A stretch of DNA of 64,000 nt from Sepioteuthis lessoniana (taxonomy: Eukaryota > Mollusca > Cephalopoda > Myopsida > Loliginidae): positions 87,454,543-87,518,542 of the forward strand of contig OY757904.1 of NCBI GenBank assembly GCA_963585895.1, given 5' to 3'. Positions 48,350-59,429 of this stretch are shown here, piece by piece; position 1 is the first letter of the stretch; each line of letters begins with the position of its first letter. The translations under genes and the position numbers were made by a program. The notes beneath the pieces were generated by a model. The model made no database searches, was not told where the DNA came from, and was given only the letters and a program-made list of their open reading frames with translations.

Positions 48350-48955
48350 TTCTGAGACGAAGCTTGATGATTTTTATCATTAAGAGTTTTCGGATTATTG
48401 TTTTCATCTTGTTATTTCCACAATATTGTATTGTTATTTCCACAATATTGTATTTCCACAATATTGTATTCATCTCTATACTAAGTATAGAGATGAATAC
48501 AATATAGGAACCGATAATTAAAAGGTTAGATTAAAAAAATCTGAATATGAGCACAGGTAAAAAAGTCATGCATAATAGAAGTAATCCTAGTCCAGTAAGA
48601 TCATTAAGTTTATAAGTTCCAAAAATTCACTCTAAACTGTCCAGCAGGATACATAGCGTAACGGTTATAGTCATTCTAAGGAGACAATCATCTGGAGGAT
48701 GCAGGTTCAATCCTGACAGCAGGCGAGTAACAATACAGGAATATTTAACACTTGTACCTGGTTATGACTTACGGAATCAGAACAGGCAACACTCGTGGAT
48801 TCAATAAAGGACGTAGTTCGAAGTTCTGTGAAGGTTCCCAAGTTCGACAAACTCTTGAAGAAGGCCGGAGGTTATATCGGCCGAAACGTTGTGGAAATGA
48901 CAATCAAGACGAAAACAATAGTCCGAAAACCCTTAATGATAAAAATTACAATTCA
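48350..48955 (+). mobile_element. Family T element, copy B
   Basis: Left end TTTCTGAGACGAAGCTTGAT, TTTTTATCATTAAGAGTTTT, CGGATTATTGTTTTCATC. Right end GGCCGAAACGTTGTGGAAAT, GACGAAAACAATAGTCCG, TTAATGATAAAAATT. A clear RNA polymerase III promoter lies inside: box A TAGCGTAACGG at 48654-48664 and box B GTTCAATCC at 48705-48713. A tandem repeat and a perfect hairpin separate the left end from the tRNA head. Confidence 0.7.
48462..48504. repeat. Perfect 21-bp palindrome within family T copy B
   Basis: TATTGTATTCATCTCTATAC-T and its exact complement are separated by a single A. It follows three near-identical units containing TTATTTCCACAATATTGTA. Confidence 0.93.
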
Positions 48956-49692
48956 CTGTCACGATGATTTTGTTAGAGATAGAAAGCAGAGTCATGCCTA
49001 CGACAAAATGATTATTCTCCTTTGATTTATAAATGTTTATGATCACTACACCATTAAAGTCATGGGATAGTTCGTTGTGTTAGAGTTAAGGCGATTTTAG
49101 TATTTCGAGGGAAGGTGCATTGTCTTTCCCGATCACCAGGTTCCTGTTGCTAGCATCTGCAGTTTTACTACATTTGTGCTGTTCACCTGATATCTCAATT
49201 TGTTGCTGCTTTGGTTGAGATCTGTTTTCAGTTTTGCTAGATGTTGGATGTAGTCGGTATCTATCTTCTATATTACGAGTTTAGAGCAGAAGAGTGTATG
49301 AAAGATTATTGATTCCGAATGGAATATCTGTGAAGCTATGAGCCATGCACAGGACGCAGTATATTTTCGGACCGACGTTATAAAGTTAAATAAAGTTAAT
49401 TTTCAGAAAATTGTTTTTCGTTTCGTCTTTCTGAAAAATAAGTTTATCCGAAATCTGTGTCTGGGAATAAAGGGAAATAAGGAAATTTCCCATCAGTTCT
49501 CAGGACTATTTGAGAGCAGATATAATTTATTAATTCTTAATAGAAATAATAGAGTTCTTTTCTTTGATCTTTGGCTATTCAGACATATTTTTGAGACATC
49601 GCAACCAAAATCTTTTGATTTGAATATTACGGAGAACGCCAATTTCTGAAAATGGCCAAAAGAAATGATCATCAACGCCGAGAAGATTCATC

Positions 49693-49738
49693 CAAACAAA
49701 CAAACAAACAAACAAACAAACAAACAAACAAACAAACA
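49693..49738 (+). repeat. (AAAC)n microsatellite
   Basis: About eleven tandem AAAC/CAAA units followed by A-rich sequence. Confidence 0.93.
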
Positions 49739-50413
49739 TTCAGCAAAAACAAAAAAAAAAGTCTCCCCCACCAAAAGAAAAAGGAAAAGGAAAAGAAAAC
49801 GAAAAAAAAACAAACAAAACAAACAAACTCAAATTAGATAAAAAACGCCCTCTTTAATTTTTTGTTTTATATAGTAAAATCGTATTTTAAAAGAACTTTT
49901 CGAATAAAAAGTTATTCCTAAATTTATTTATTTTGAGGAATTTTGTTACGAACATGCTAATATAATATTTTTCAATTGCTAAAAGAGAAATTTTCTATTC
50001 AACTAAAAACAAGAAAATATCTTATTATAGATATCAAAAACAAGTTTTTGAAGATATGGCTTTCTTACTTTTTACCAAATAATGTTTCTCCCTTTTCCAC
50101 GTAATATTTTTTTACCTTTTTATATACAATTTCTGAATTTATAAGAATGTTCCTAAATACACAAGAGTAGCGCAATCTGAATCAAGATGTTCATTATCAT
50201 GAAGATTTTGTGTCTGAAACCGAAATTTTGTCAAAATCCCCATTGTTATTTACACTACAATCTCCCTGATTTTACTTTTATTTAAATGTCAACTAAAAAA
50301 ATGAGTTTATATTAACAATATTGTAGGTCTTATCTACATACAAATCACATTCAATTCGATTTATATATAAAACTAAATATCGGCTCACAATGTGAAAGGG
50401 AAGGCAAATTTGT

Positions 50414-50542
50414 CTATTGATTGTCAAAAAATTTGAAATCAATAATACCAAGCAAATCTCTATTAAAATCATTTTTTAAATGATTTTAACAGCGATTTGC
50501 TTGGTATTATTGATTTCTAATTTTTTTATTCATTTCAATAGA
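50414..50542. repeat. Long foldback (~60-bp arms), MITE-like
   Basis: GAAATCAATAATACCAAGCA, AATC...AAAATCATTT is followed by its complement AAATGATTTTA...GATTTGCTTGG, TATTATTGATTTC, with almost no loop. The outer parts (ATTGA...AATTTGA versus TTCATTTCAAT) are less exact. Confidence 0.85.
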
Positions 50543-51926
50543 TATGAGAAAAATCCCGTCGATAAATCTTAAAAGAAATCTATTAACAAAAAGAAATACA
50601 GCAATTTTATTCTTTACGGTCTAATTTAGTTGATTAATTAATTTGTGAAAATTTTGCAAAGAAAACTGGGAGTGATGGGAAGAGTTTCGTGTCTAAGCTG
50701 TTCTATTCCCCTCTTTTTCTGATAAGTTTATGCAATAATTCAATTTTTGATAATATCATTGCTATCATAAATGCTGTTTTTATTTGACAATTTTTTTTGC
50801 TTTGCCCAATATTAATATTAAAAAAAGTATTCACACGCCCATACACAAAATAGGAATAAATAAGCTGTCAAAATAAAGAAATAACTGTAATTTTGTTCTC
50901 TTCTGTCAAATTTAATAAATAAAATCTTATCATTATGAGAATTTCACTTAAAGTTTGACCAGATTAAAAGACAGCTAAAAGTAATTATTTGACTCAATAA
51001 ATTGCAGTTTCATTTTAAATGGAAAACATTCGAAAAGAAGAAAATTATGGAGACATATTTGTGGATTTCCATTGAATATTAGTTAAATAAATCCCCTTAG
51101 GGAAATTCATATTATCTCAAATTATAATTGTAACAATTTAGGAACAGATCGAATATTTTGATTAAAGGTATTCCTTAAAAAAGGTACATCAACGATAGCA
51201 CGCGAAAAAGTAATATGGACTTATTATATAAAAATAAAATCTTCGGCACAAGAAGAAATGAAGAAACGTAAAACATTGCTTAGAGGAAGCTAAAAACATT
51301 CTTGATTGAAGAACTAAAATGTAAGAGTAACTGATTAAAGAAGAAATATATGGAAGTTCTTGTTCTACCGTTGGGTATAAAGATAATGAATCCGTTGAAG
51401 GACGTTTCACTGGTATCAATTATTATCAATGCAGAAACTCTGTTCATTCACGTCAGATGTTTTGTGCGATTTCCAGCTTATGAAAGATTTCTGAAATAAT
51501 TTAAAAGAAATTGTGTTACCTCTTCAAATATATTTCAGCAAAAGATGCAAAAGTAGTGTCATAACTGTTTTATTTTACAAAAAACAAAACAAAAAACAAA
51601 AACAATCTATTAAATTGATAGCATTTACGGAGTAAAAATAACTTAGTCTTCTAACTTAAGTCTACTCCGCAACAAAAATATTTTCAAATAAAGAAATTAT
51701 TCTGGTAAATTGTAATGACTACTTTGTTATAAGACAAGTGATTACGGACAGCCAACTTCATTTATGAGATTAATATATTTTCACGAGACATAAAAACATC
51801 TATCTTATTAAAATTGCCCAAATGTCTCTCATATAACTCAAGGACATTTCGAGCTATGAGATTTTAAAATTCTAAAAGGTTTTAGTGTGGAATTCTATTA
51901 ATAATATAAGCATAATATTATTTTTA

Positions 51927-51943
51927 CACACACACACACACAC
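51927..51943 (+). repeat. (CA)n microsatellite
   Basis: About eight CA units just upstream of family T copy C. Confidence 0.85.
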
Positions 51944-51954
51944 CTAATTCCTTG

Positions 51955-52280
51955 TTGGAATTTCTGAGACAAAGCTTGATAATTTTTATCAATCACAGTT
52001 TTCAGATTATTGTCTTCATCTTTATTGTTATATTCACAACGTGGAGGTTGCAGGTTCAATCCTGTCTGCAGACGAGTAACAATACAGGAATACTTAACAC
52101 TTGTACCCGGTTATGGCTAACGGAATCAGAGCAAACGACCCGCGTGGATGTGGTTCGAAGTTCCATGTAGGTTCCCGGGTTCGGCAAGGAAACCTCAAGA
52201 AGGCTGGAGGACATATCGACCGAAACGTTGTGAATATAACCATTAAGATAGTCCGAAAACCCTGAATGATAAAATATTTT
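51955..52280 (+). mobile_element. Family T element, copy C (shortest)
   Basis: Left end TTTCTGAGACAAAGCTTGAT, GTTTTCAGATTATTGTCTTC, ATCTTTATTGTTATATTCAC. Right end CGACCGAAACGTTGTGAATA, AAGATAGTCCGAAAACCCTG, AATGATAAAAT. The left end joins straight to the box B region (GCAGGTTCAATCCTG) with box A missing, so this copy has lost part of its promoter. Confidence 0.7.
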
Positions 52281-53320
52281 ATTCAATTCTGAATAATAAT
52301 ATATTTTATTTATTTGCATATTTAGTGTTTTTGTTTTAAGTCAAGCAACAAAATAACGCTAGTGCAAACATGTGCGAGTGCACGCACGCACACACACACA
52401 CGTATACTGTGAGTAATTGAAATGAACATACATAAGTTCATATGTATATTTTTAGTAAAAAAAAATGATCGAACTATTTACATATGCATACGAAATGAGT
52501 GTAACATCTGTAGAAGTGAAAACTCCATGAATATTTTCACAACAATAAAAGATGCAGGTGAAAATGATTACTTTTTAGAATCGCATAACTTCCAAAAAGT
52601 TATTCGAAAAGAAGAAAAGCAAGACATTAAAATGCATCGACGATTCTTTTATTCGGAATTAAAAATTATATATATGTAATTTCATGAGAAACATTATCAC
52701 ACTCTGATATCGTATCAAACCATCTCCTAAATAGGTACGTAAATGCGAAAGATATTGCGGTATAACCAAGGCTATTTTGTGTAATTTGGAAGTGTTGCCT
52801 CAAGTCAAAAGTCCCGGGATCAAACCCGTTTCGTTTTTTGCTGCATCTTGTCTGAATATAAGAATACGGCTGAGAACACGGAACAATCATTGCATCATGT
52901 TTCTGCCTGATTCTCTTATTCTGTATTTAATTATACCCTCTCGGTCGCTGTATGCATCACAAGTAGAGTAGCTTGCACCCCTTCAGCACTCTACTAGATG
53001 GCCTGGCTCATAGCCTTTAAATAGACTTTGACGGTTGATTAATAAGCTGATATTAAGTCGATTAATATTCGGACTGATCTTATTTCGTTTGGCTATACAG
53101 CATTTGACTCTTCTCTATTTCTTGTACGCTGTCTTGTTAATTGTTTGTAACATATTGTACTGTGTATCCGTTATTGCACTGTATGTATCCGTTAACAATG
53201 GATACTGGTGCTGAATAAATATATTAAGCACTCATTCTTCTTTGGGTATCGACGATTTTAAAATGAGTAGGTCCACGAAAAAAAAAAAAAATTACGAGGC
53301 AATGAAAAAATGAGAAAGAA
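52281..53320. other. Intergenic stretch with a possible SINE head
   Basis: No gene was recognised. At 52770-52830 a box B-like GATCAAACC lies in GTCCCGGGATCAAACCCG, suggesting a tRNA-derived repeat, but box A is unclear. Confidence 0.35.
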
Positions 53321-53329
53321 AAACTTAGA

Positions 53330-53880
53330 TCAATGGAATGGAAAGACTAAAAAATGACATCAGGAGAAACTAACCCTAGCAGGGGAAGAAATAAACCAAA
53401 AATATTGTTTAAAGAAGGGAGACTTAACAGATATGGTAACAAGGTCCAGTATTTCAAACCAAACAAGATATTTCAAAATAATGAAAGAAAATTCTATGTG
53501 TCTAAAAAGAAAGGAGAAAGAGGTTTGCGCACCTTCAATAATTCAAGGACTCAAGGAATACACAATAAAGAGCAAAGAGAGTCTAACCCGTAACAGAAAT
53601 CTAAACATAAGGTCAAACAATAAAACAACAAAACCTAGAAAACAAAAATGGGAAAAAAACAACTGTATGAATAGTGACAAAGTAAAAAAATGCACAAAAA
53701 TTCTCTTGATAGCAGCACAAAATGATACAATAAGTACAATTCAATAGTATAAACTAGTCAATAAGAGCCCCCCCCCCCGCTGAAGGAACTTAAACACAAA
53801 ATACACAGAACACATCCTAATTCAATCCAGCACCAGAACATCAATGTTAATAAAGATGAAAGAAACAATTTTGAAGCGGT
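53330..53880 (+). mobile_element. Endonuclease-LINE (RLE), internally deleted copy L6
   Basis: The N-terminal motif KEGRLNRYGNKVQYFKPNKI, FQNNERKFY passes directly to a segment that normally lies after the reverse transcriptase (GERGLR..., APSIIQGLKEYTIKSKESLT, KPRKQKWEKNNC), then to LIAAQNDTISTIQ. The reverse transcriptase is absent. The 5' break is just after FQNNERK, as in copy L0. Confidence 0.7.
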
Positions 53881-53884
53881 AAAA

Positions 53885-54868
53885 ATCATACCCAGCAGAC
53901 CATCGAGTATCCTTCCCCTTTGCAAGTTGGTCTGTTGGGTTCCGGTGCGCGTGAAGACACCGGTTCTGTTAGTTTATCAGGAGGGCTGATTGGTAGACCT
54001 TCTTCGGTTTTCTTAGGGAAGTCCTGGTGAGGTGACCAAGCTACTTGCAAAGTCGGCTGGGATTTCCTCAACCCGCTTGAATGCACTGAGGAAGGATGCA
54101 GCACGTTTCCTTGGCAAGCTTGCAGGAACATTGCTGTCTGTCGCCTTAATTCTTCGATTGCCCATATACTCGGGCTGAAATTGGAATAATTTGATGACAA
54201 TGATTTTGCTTGATAGCTTCAGGATCTGCTCGGCTGTTGGCAGCAAGATGTGCCAAGTGGCGAAACTACACTTGCAAAAGTATCTAAACAGGATGTCACA
54301 TGCCTGGAAAAAGTTTTCAAATATTTTTTATTAAGCCTGGCCAGTCTTTTGGTACTCAAGTCCTATATTAAGAACGAGAGTGTTTTAGGCTCTGGGATGG
54401 GTTGGAGAGTATTGCCCTGGAAGTATTGATACTACCAACCGTATTCTTCTCGTAGTCGTCCTTTATTTTTGGTCTCCACGGGAGCAACTGGGTTCTCTCG
54501 CTCGGTATATCAATTAGCTTTTGAGCTGGGCCGATCCTGCAGGCATCTGAGGAAAATCCTGGAGTGGTCAGTAGTTCCTGCGCGGGGGAGACTGGCCAAG
54601 ACCAGTCGGTCTCGATGAGACTGTTCGGAGACGTACTTCGGTTGCTTGAGAGGTCAATTTTCACCCACTGTCTTCCACGTTTCTTGGTGTTGTTGGGTCA
54701 TCAAACAATCCTGGGATGCATTGCTGGTTGACAGTTTGGACTCGGTGATGATCGAGGCAACAGTCGTGGCTTTCTGGGTCTTTGTCAAAGGGTTAGCCCG
54801 GGTATCCGGCTCCTAGGAATCCGGCAACTGGAGATCCAGCTTGTAAGCCGATTCTGAAACATGGTTAG
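53885..54868 (-). other. G+C-richer block beside the Gypsy fossil, unassigned
   Basis: About 50% G+C against roughly one third in the flanks. Minus-strand ORFs at 54200-53886 (104 codons) and 54664-54368 (98 codons) are Ser/Pro-rich and unrecognised. It abuts the low-coordinate LTR piece of the Gypsy fossil and may be another element's coding remnant. Confidence 0.35.
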
Positions 54869-54955
54869 CTTCCAGATCTAGTAGAACTTCGTATTGCTAC
54901 GTCTTCTGGTATTTATGGAGAGTGGTTGAGTCCATTTGTAGGTAAATCCGCCACA
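54869..54955 (-). repeat. Gypsy fossil, 3' LTR piece
   Basis: Begins TGTGGCGGATTTACC directly after a polypurine tract, in the position expected for a 3' LTR. Only the first ~90 bp match the other LTR. Confidence 0.75.
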
Positions 54956-57434
54956 ACACCCCCTCCCAAGGTGATTACTCCAACAGGTGAAATCAGTATC
55001 TCTTTTTCTTTGGGCAGACTAAAAGAGGGTCCGTGAATTTCCTTTTCCTACCAGAGCGTCGTGGCTCTGGCATGGTTAGGGGAGGTTCAATATCAAATGT
55101 CTCGTAGACGGTGTCAGTTACTTTTTAACATAGACTACAGGGGCTGTCCATTGGTTGTATTCTGTTTTTGATAGGATCCCGACTTTTTCTAGTCTATCCA
55201 ACTCCTGGTTTATTTTGTCTAGGGACGCAAATGGCACGTTACCTTTTCTTATGAAAACTGGTTGCATGTTTTGCCTTAATTTTAGTTTTGCGGCTATTTT
55301 CGTACATTTCCCAAGGTCAGGAGTGAATACTTCTGCGAATTCCTTTTTTAGTTTAGAGATTAAATTTTTTGTTGCGGATGAATACGATTCTGCTTTTCTG
55401 CAGAACGCAGATATATGCAAATCCCATAAATTGAATTCGTGTATCCAGTCTGAACTGAATAGGTTTTTGGCGTTTTTGAGCTCGTACAATTTTAATTTCT
55501 TTGTTTTACCCAGCAAAGTAACATTGGTAATCACTTCTCCATCAAAATTGATTCGTGTGCCGTTAATGGCCTTTGCTGTTCTATGGGATCTTAACATTGT
55601 GGGCTTTTATGATTTCTTCCAAGTGTTGAAATTCAGAATTGTTAGACCTGATCCAGAATCCAATTGGAATTTGATATCCTTGCCAAGAATTTTAACTGTT
55701 ACATATTTTCGTAAGTTTTCTTCTTGGATATCTACGGTTTTTGTTAGGCGCACTCGGCTTTTAGTTTGATTTTTATTCCTGCAATGGGAACTTTTGTGTC
55801 CTATTTTTTTTTTTTTTACATAGTAAAGCATTTTTTTGCTAAGTACAGGCATGCCTCCGTATCTGTAGCAAGGACTAAGAATTTTTCTTTTCTCGAATTT
55901 GTCGTCAAATGTGCGAGAGTATGTGTGATAGTTTTTTTCGTGAGTCTTGGTTTGTTTGACTACTCTTTTTATGTGCGAAATGCCAGATTCGATATCTTTT
56001 GAGTCTTTTTTTATAATTTCAATTTTTTGACAATCTTTTGTTAGTTTTTGGAGAGTTAGACTTGGTTTACTTTCCAACTTAGAACGCGCCGTCTAATTTC
56101 TGCATCTCTACCAGAAGTAACTCCCTGTGGAAACACTTGGCACTTGAAGTTGTCCGCCGCTAACTCCGATAATTTGAATTCGTCGCAGTGTTTATTCACT
56201 ACAGCTGCGTACGTTGCAAAATCATCTTCGTCATTTTTTGTCAGGTTCAAGCATTTACACCTCTTGTGAAAGAGAAAGGTTTTCGGGCTGAACAATTCAG
56301 TTAGGAGTTTTACCGTCTCGTCGAACGATAGCTCCGAGGTTTTTCGTGGCAAAATGAAATCCAAAAATTTATTATGTTCAGCTGTCTCGAGCTTTCGTAA
56401 TAGTAGGCGGGTCTTCTTTTGATCAGACCAGTTCTTGCTGTCAATACTAAAGAAGTTTTCGTACCTCCTATAGTATGCCGCGAACGACTTATCTTCTTCC
56501 TGTTCGTAGTGAAAATTGTCAATGGCGTTCCATATTGAATCTTGAGAAAAGGCGGTATCGTTATCTGTATGCGCATTGTTCTTTAAGATTTGTGCCAGCA
56601 ATTCCTCCGTGCGCTGTTGACGATCGGATAATTGTTTTTAGTGATCGAACTGATGTTCGACCAACTTTGTCATAGCTGCCTGTAGTTCTTCCATCTTGTT
56701 TGGTTAGTCCAATATATATAAAAAAAAAGCATTTTTTTCTTTTTATTTTATTTTTCCAATAAAAAGAATGTAGAGATTCTTTTTTCTCTAAGTTTTTTTT
56801 TAGTTTTAAAGATTTAGCCGTGGTCGGTTTGACAGATTTTTTAGATTTTCGGTTGGGCCGATTTAAAAAAAAAGTACAACAGGGTGGGGGAACAGTAATA
56901 TTTATGTTGCAAGGATTTTAGTGGTGGTGGTGGTGGAGAAACGGTAATTCGTTTTACCATCCAAACAACAAATAACCTTGTACTTACAATTTGTTTAATT
57001 GTAGTCCCGTGAGGATAGTACTTTGTAAGCGGTACTGGTCTTTTCTTTAAAATAAGAAAATTTTGTTTTCGACCCGAAATTGTTCTGAATATTAACTATT
57101 TGTAATAGACAAACAGAGTGAGAAGAAGAAAAAATTCTTTCTTTTTTTGACAGTGTTTTAGACACTGCATGGGTTTAAAAAAAAACATTCAGAGTTATTG
57201 TTGAAAACAAAAGCTGTGCCTGGTTTTCCGGTTGGGTTCGCAATTAGTTCCTAGATATTAAAGATGACGCTCGTTCTTAGTTGGCGAGAAAAACTGGGCT
57301 TGTTGAGACGTGATACCCAGTGGGAAAGCATCACAAAGAGAACAGAAGACCACGGTTATAGTATAGACATATAGACAAGAACAAAGGATGGTTACAAGAA
57401 CATAGGACAGTAAGCTAGTTCGCATAACCGCTTG

Positions 57435-57532
57435 TTGCGAGGTTAGCTTCCGGATCTAGTGCGACTTCGTATTGCTACGTGTTCCGGTATTATGGAGAGT
57501 GGTTGAGTCCATTAGTAGGTTATTCTGCCACA
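57435..57532 (-). repeat. Gypsy fossil, 5' LTR (matched part)
   Basis: About 95 bp that match 54869-54955 in the same orientation (GGACTCAACCACTCTCCATA, GTAGCAATACGAAGT). The LTR probably extends to about 57220, but the other copy does not show it. Confidence 0.75.
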
Positions 57533-57539
57533 ACCTCTG

Positions 57540-58240
57540 ATTTTGCTCGGACTGGCTTTTGGAATAGCCTTTGGACAGGCCCCTGGAGTGGCCTTCGGAC
57601 CGGCAACAAGGAAACGGCGACGGACAACAGACTGATATCTGAAGAGAACTCCGGTCTGTGTCGAGTGGTCTACCCTCAGTCTAGTATCACAATGATCCAC
57701 GGATTTCGGACCTGTATCGTTCCTCTGACTACCATCGAACTCTGGCCGTCATCGTGCCTCGGACCATCATCTTTCCTCGGACCGACATCATGCCTCGAAC
57801 CGTCAACGTACCTTGAATCCTCTTAGGACACTGAGTCTGGGGATGTCCTCAGACATTTTCAGGTTGTCAAAAAGGAGACCCTATAAAAACTAGAAACTAA
57901 GCAAGAGGGTGACAAAAAAAAGCGTAACTCCTCTCTTGGTCGAGCAATGAACCTAGGCATTAATAGAGGGGAGAGGCTAGAAAAAAGCAAGAGAAATGTT
58001 TTAAGGGTGCTTTATCTGCCTAAGAGAAACCTGAGAGGTAAAAAGTGACAACGAAAGTAAGAAAAATGATCACTTCAGGGTACCAGCGACAGCATGCGAT
58101 GTGGTGTGTCTGGTAGCGGCGAGTAAACTACTGATCACCGCTCATATTCACTCTGTACGGTTGATTTTGTGTGTCTGTGCAAATGTTCCAGTCTACCAGC
58201 TAGTGGTGTCACCTCACCAAAACGTCCTCTCTCATAACAC
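57540..58240. other. Stretch upstream of the Gypsy fossil with short tandem units
   Basis: Contains about four 18-bp units (GCCTCGGACCATCATCTT-like) at 57744-57819. No gene was recognised. Confidence 0.5.
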
Positions 58241-59410
58241 TTCCAGCTACTCTACATTAGGGAGGAACTCAGACAAATGGACAAGAAATTTATGGCTATG
58301 CACAAGAGGTTACATCCGAGAGATGACATAGATTGTATCGGTCAAGAAAAGTTTTACCGTCTCGTCGAACGATAGCTCCGAGGTTTTTCGTGGCAAAATG
58401 AAATCCAAAAATTTATTATGTTCAGCTGTCTCGAGCTTTCGTAATAGTAGGCGGGTCTTCTTTTGATCTTTTGAAGAGGACTTGCTAGCCTTGGTGATTG
58501 CAGAGACGCATCAATACAAGGACTTGAGTACTATATTAATATGAGCAAAGAAATAATAATTACAGTAGCAGTCCTAACCTAAGTACAGATTGAAAAAACA
58601 ACAAAAACTTGGAAACAGAAATGAGAAGAAAAATAATTCTATGGATATTTCAAGAGACAAACTGGCGAGATTGCACACGAAAAGACCAGGATATGGCTAC
58701 GGAAGAGAAATCTCAAGAGAGAAACTGAAGCTCTTCAAATAGCAGCTCAAAATCATAAGAACTAATGATGTTAAAGCGAAAATCGATAATACGCAACAGA
58801 AAAGCAAGTGTAAGTTATGCGGAGAAAAAATGAAACAGTTGATCACATAGTAAGCGAATGCAACAAACTAGCACAGAAGAAGTACAAGACTAGGCACGAC
58901 TGGTTGGGTAAAGTAATCCACTGTGAATTATGCCACCCCCGTCCGAGTTTTGACCATTGTTCCAATTGTTATACGCACAAACCATAATTCGTCATAGAAA
59001 TGAGACGCATGGAATTCTCTGGGATTTTGAGATACAGACAGATCACATAATCCCGGCCAGAAGACCAGACTTAGTTATGATTAACAAAAAAGAAAAAAAG
59101 AGAACTTATCTAATGGATTTTACCGTTCCAGCGGACCACAGAGTAAAAAAAAAAAAAAAAGAAAATGGAAAGATAGTCAAATAAATGGAACTTACGAGAG
59201 AACTAAAATGCTGTGGAACATGATGGTAACGGTGACACTAACTGTAGCTGGTGTGTGTGGAATGGTCCTCAAAAGATTAGAGAGTGGAATGGAAGAACTG
59301 AAAATCGGAGCTGCATTGTTGAGACCAGCTAGAATACTAAGAAGAGTTAGGGAGTCCTAATGAGACTTGTCTATTTCACTCGAGTGAAAACTTCACAAGG
59401 AGTAAAACAA
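58240..59410 (+). mobile_element. Endonuclease-LINE (RLE) copy L3, C-terminal half
   Basis: Reads REELRQMDKKFMAMHKRLHP, RDD, then the gag patch, then FKRQTGEIAHEKTRIWLRKR, NLKRETEALQIAAQNH, a CKLCGEK...H...C zinc motif followed by KKYKTRHDWLGKVIHCELC, then NETHGILWDFEIQTDHIIPA, RRPDLVMINKKEKK and FTVPADHRVKK, ending near GELKIGAALLRPARILRRV. RPD and the downstream Asp/Lys pattern of the PD-(D/E)XK nuclease are intact here. 5'-truncated, with some stops. Confidence 0.82.
58351..58468 (-). mobile_element. 118-bp Gypsy gag fragment embedded in a LINE
   Basis: Identical by eye over all 118 bp to 56307-56424 of the Gypsy fossil, in the same orientation. It is bounded on both sides by continuous endonuclease-LINE coding sequence (…HPRDDIDC on the left, EEDLLALVIAETHQ on the right). 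No LTR, tail or target duplication accompanies it. Confidence 0.9.
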
Positions 59411-59429
59411 TGATAATATAGATACTTTA

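Larger units (their letters stand above)
49030..51925. other. Intergenic A+T-rich stretch
   Basis: No gene was recognised. Holds (AAAC)n at 49693-49738, A-rich low-complexity sequence to 49840, and a large hairpin at 50414-50542. A 103-codon ORF at 49338-49649 has no recognisable motif. Confidence 0.45.
54869..57532 (-). mobile_element. Gypsy/Ty3 LTR retrotransposon fossil
   Basis: Minus-strand element. From its 5' end: LTR beginning TGTGGCAGAATAACC at 57532; gag region 56601-56056 (DSIWNAIDNFHYEQEEDKSF, AAYYRRYENFF...); protease region with FQLDSGSGLTILN near 55640; a linker and the start of the reverse transcriptase (KIAAKLKLRQNMQPVFIRKG, LEKVGILSKTEYNQW) down to 55118; a polypurine tract GGGAGGGGGTG near 54956-54966; and a 3' LTR piece beginning TGTGGCGGATTTACC at 54955. 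RNase H and integrase were not seen. It is broken, with several breaks. The two LTR ends differ at roughly one site in seven over ~95 bp by eye, so it is older than the BEL fossil. Confidence 0.82.

Noticed and set aside
49652-49837. ORF rich in Lys/Gln/Thr
   Set aside because: Translation of the (AAAC)n tract and A-rich tail.
52770-52840. Possible tRNA gene with GGGATCAAACCCG
   Set aside because: Box B is plausible, but no box A or cloverleaf pairing was found; at best a SINE relic.
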